Of a stretch of DNA of 15,595 bases, positions 14,567 to 15,595 are shown one piece after another; position 1 is the stretch's first letter; each line of letters opens with the position of its first letter. Made by a program: the position numbers and the translations under genes. Source of the stretch: Phycisphaerae bacterium. Its GTDB lineage: Bacteria; Planctomycetota; Phycisphaerae; JAAYCJ01. The stretch is from assembly GCA_012514125.1 (NCBI GenBank), contig JAAZAW010000371.1, positions 1 through 15,595 on the forward strand, in the 5' to 3' direction. Below the pieces are notes generated by a model. That model ran no database searches. It had not been told where the DNA came from and saw only the letters and a program-made list of their open reading frames with translations.

Positions 14567-14572
14567 ACCTCC
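14567..14572 (-). promoter_or_regulatory. Ribosome binding site GGAGGT
   Basis: A full GGAGGT lies 6 bases before the ATG at 14560 on the minus strand and decides the lipoprotein start. Confidence 0.75.
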
Positions 14573-14607
14573 ATTACTCAACATCGATCTCAATCTCTAT
14601 ACCTTTA

Positions 14608-14635
14608 ATTATAAGCCCTTAACCCCGCTCTGCAA
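14608..14635 (-). promoter_or_regulatory. Sigma-70-type promoter for the lipoprotein gene
   Basis: On the minus strand TTGCAG (14630-14635), a 16-base spacer and TATAAT (14608-14613) give a good promoter, predicting a start near 14601 and a leader of about 40 bases before the ATG. Confidence 0.6.
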
Positions 14636-14737
14636 TAAAATCCCGCTAAACGAGTTTCTTTCAAACTCAGCAAAATGTCAGTCCCGCTTTCTTATCCTCT
14701 CATAAAAGATACGACCGTAAGTAAGCAAGTCCTCTTA

Positions 14738-14771
14738 ACGCCTGACTTTCTTAACTTGGCATCACAGGCGT
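14738..14771 (-). terminator. Weak hairpin after the DPM1-like gene
   Basis: ACGCCTG (14738-14744) and CAGGCGT (14765-14771) form a 7-bp perfect stem with a 20-base loop, 34 bases past the glycosyltransferase stop on the minus strand. No proper T-tract follows, so its role as a terminator is doubtful. The rest of 14636-14804 shows no gene. Confidence 0.25.
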
Positions 14772-14804
14772 CTTGGCGATTCACTTTTCTTCCAAAATTT
14801 ATCT

Positions 14805-15491
14805 TCAATCTCGAAACCTGAAATAAAGTATCGACAAAACCGCCTTGACACCATCACGCCAGGTGATTTTTTTCCCTTCGGCGTAGCTCCGAAAACTATA
14901 ACTGATTGGCATCTCAACAAAACGGGCTTTGCGACGAGCAAGCTTGGCTGTCAGTTCAGGCTCGATTCCGAAACGCTCTGAACGAATCTTGATTCCCTCC
15001 AGAAAAGACTTCCGAATCACCTTGTAACAGGTCTCCATATCCGTCAACTTGAGTCCGGTGAACAAATTACTCAGAGCCGTCAAAAGACCATTCCCCCAGC
15101 AATGAAACCTCGAACTCGGACACCCTTCCATAAACCGTGAACCATAAACCACATCGGCCTTGTCCTCAAGAATCGGCGTCAGCAGTTTGACCAGATCGCC
15201 GGGATCATACTCCAGGTCGGCATCCTGGATCGCGACAATCTCTCCCTTGGCTTTGTTCATCGCTGTACAAATCGCTGCCCCTTTACCGCAATTGACGCTG
15301 TGATGATAAACCCGAAGATTAGGCCGGTGATCCGTGATCGAGTCAAGCTTTTCCCGTGTGTCGTCCGTGGAAGCATCGTTTACCACAATCACTTCGATAT
15401 CTATCGGCCAGGACTGGGCGAAAACCCGTTCTAAAATCTCCATAATCGTTGTTGACTCGTTGTAAACCGGAACTAATATTGAAAGCAGCAT
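14805..15491 (-). CDS. Family-2 glycosyltransferase, DPM1-like
   Basis: The 228-residue protein is close to the soluble dolichyl/polyprenyl-phosphate mannose synthase group of GT2 enzymes, which move a sugar from a nucleotide donor to a polyprenyl phosphate. Motifs are LLSILVPVYNE (2-12), VIVVNDASTDDT (34-45), NCGKGAAICTAM (67-78), AIQDADLEYDP with the metal-binding Asp90-x-Asp92 (87-97), VVYGSRFMEG (114-123), TDMETCYKVIR (150-160) and RFGIEPELTAKLARR (173-187). No C-terminal membrane segments are present, unlike many bacterial homologues with anchor or GtrA-like domains. The ATG at 15491 is preceded by AGGAG at 5 bases. An upstream in-frame start at 15515 would overlap the promoter region of the divergent gene. 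It could supply a lipid-linked sugar to the envelope pathway, but linkage to the plus-strand operon is unproven. Confidence 0.88.
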   Translation of the reverse strand: MLLSILVPVYNESTTIMEILERVFAQSWPIDIEVIVVNDASTDDTREKLDSITDHRPNLRVYHHSVNCGKGAAICTAMNKAKGEIVAIQDADLEYDPGDLVKLLTPILEDKADVVYGSRFMEGCPSSRFHCWGNGLLTALSNLFTGLKLTDMETCYKVIRKSFLEGIKIRSERFGIEPELTAKLARRKARFVEMPISYSFRSYAEGKKITWRDGVKAVLSILYFRFRD

Positions 15492-15496
15492 CTTTA

Positions 15497-15501
15497 CTCC
15501 T
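15497..15501 (-). promoter_or_regulatory. Ribosome binding site AGGAG
   Basis: AGGAG lies 5 bases before the ATG at 15491 on the minus strand and fixes that start rather than the one at 15515. Confidence 0.65.
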
Positions 15502-15517
15502 ATAAAAAGGAACACTT

Positions 15518-15595
15518 ATGCAAAATCATAAATCTTTTTTCCTGACAATGCTAGGCATTAACCTATTTTTTCTCCAGCCCGGTTTTGCCCAGACT
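15518..15595 (+). CDS. Start of an exported protein (cut by window edge)
   Basis: An ATG at 15518, preceded by AAAAAGGA at 6 bases, opens a frame that stays open to the end of the window. The 26 residues read as a signal peptide: basic/polar start (MQNHKS), hydrophobic core (FFLTMLGINLFFL), then QPGFAQT with probable cleavage after GFA. The mature protein lies outside the window, so nothing can be said about function. Its start is only 26 bases from the start of the divergent glycosyltransferase gene. Confidence 0.6.
   Translation, partial: MQNHKSFFLTMLGINLFFLQPGFAQT

Overview
The window looks like bacterial chromosomal DNA, most likely from a Planctomycetota lineage. This is an inference from gene families: glycosyltransferases and a deacetylase of the kind tied to exosortase/PEP-CTERM loci, a lipoprotein resembling the DUF6599 type, and dispersed repeats encoding NRQDAK. 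No rRNA, tRNA or other taxonomic marker is present, so the assignment is tentative.

Layout. (1) Bases 3-9267, plus strand: one tightly packed polysaccharide operon running in from the left edge. In order it holds the end of a family-2 glycosyltransferase, two GT4 glycosyltransferases, an O-antigen-ligase/Wzy-like membrane protein, two more GT4 enzymes, a hexapeptide-repeat acyltransferase, a TuaH-like glycosyltransferase and a NodB-type polysaccharide deacetylase. Most junctions overlap or are separated by only a few bases; two are filled by dispersed low-complexity repeats. (2) Bases 9268-9792: an AT-rich convergent gap with a likely operon terminator and a candidate small RNA that has its own near-consensus promoter, three hairpins and a terminator. 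(3) Bases 9793-14560, minus strand: a PAS-domain histidine kinase, a lipoprotein-like gene, an exported FlgT-N/CsgG-like protein and a second lipoprotein, with a clear terminator and promoter among them. (4) Right edge: a DPM1-like family-2 glycosyltransferase on the minus strand and the signal-peptide start of a divergent plus-strand gene.

How the genes work together: the GT set would build a repeat unit on a lipid carrier, the acyltransferase and deacetylase would decorate it, and the Wzy/ligase-like protein would polymerise or transfer it. No exosortase, initiating transferase, flippase or export gene lies inside the window, so the pathway is only partly visible. The minus-strand genes look like an envelope/regulatory group with no proven link to the operon.

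Most unusual features: an in-frame array of near-palindromic 16-mers inside the first complete GT gene; a switch of strand composition right after that array, leading into about 7.7 kb of extreme C-depletion on the coding strand; and the candidate small RNA between the convergent transcription units.
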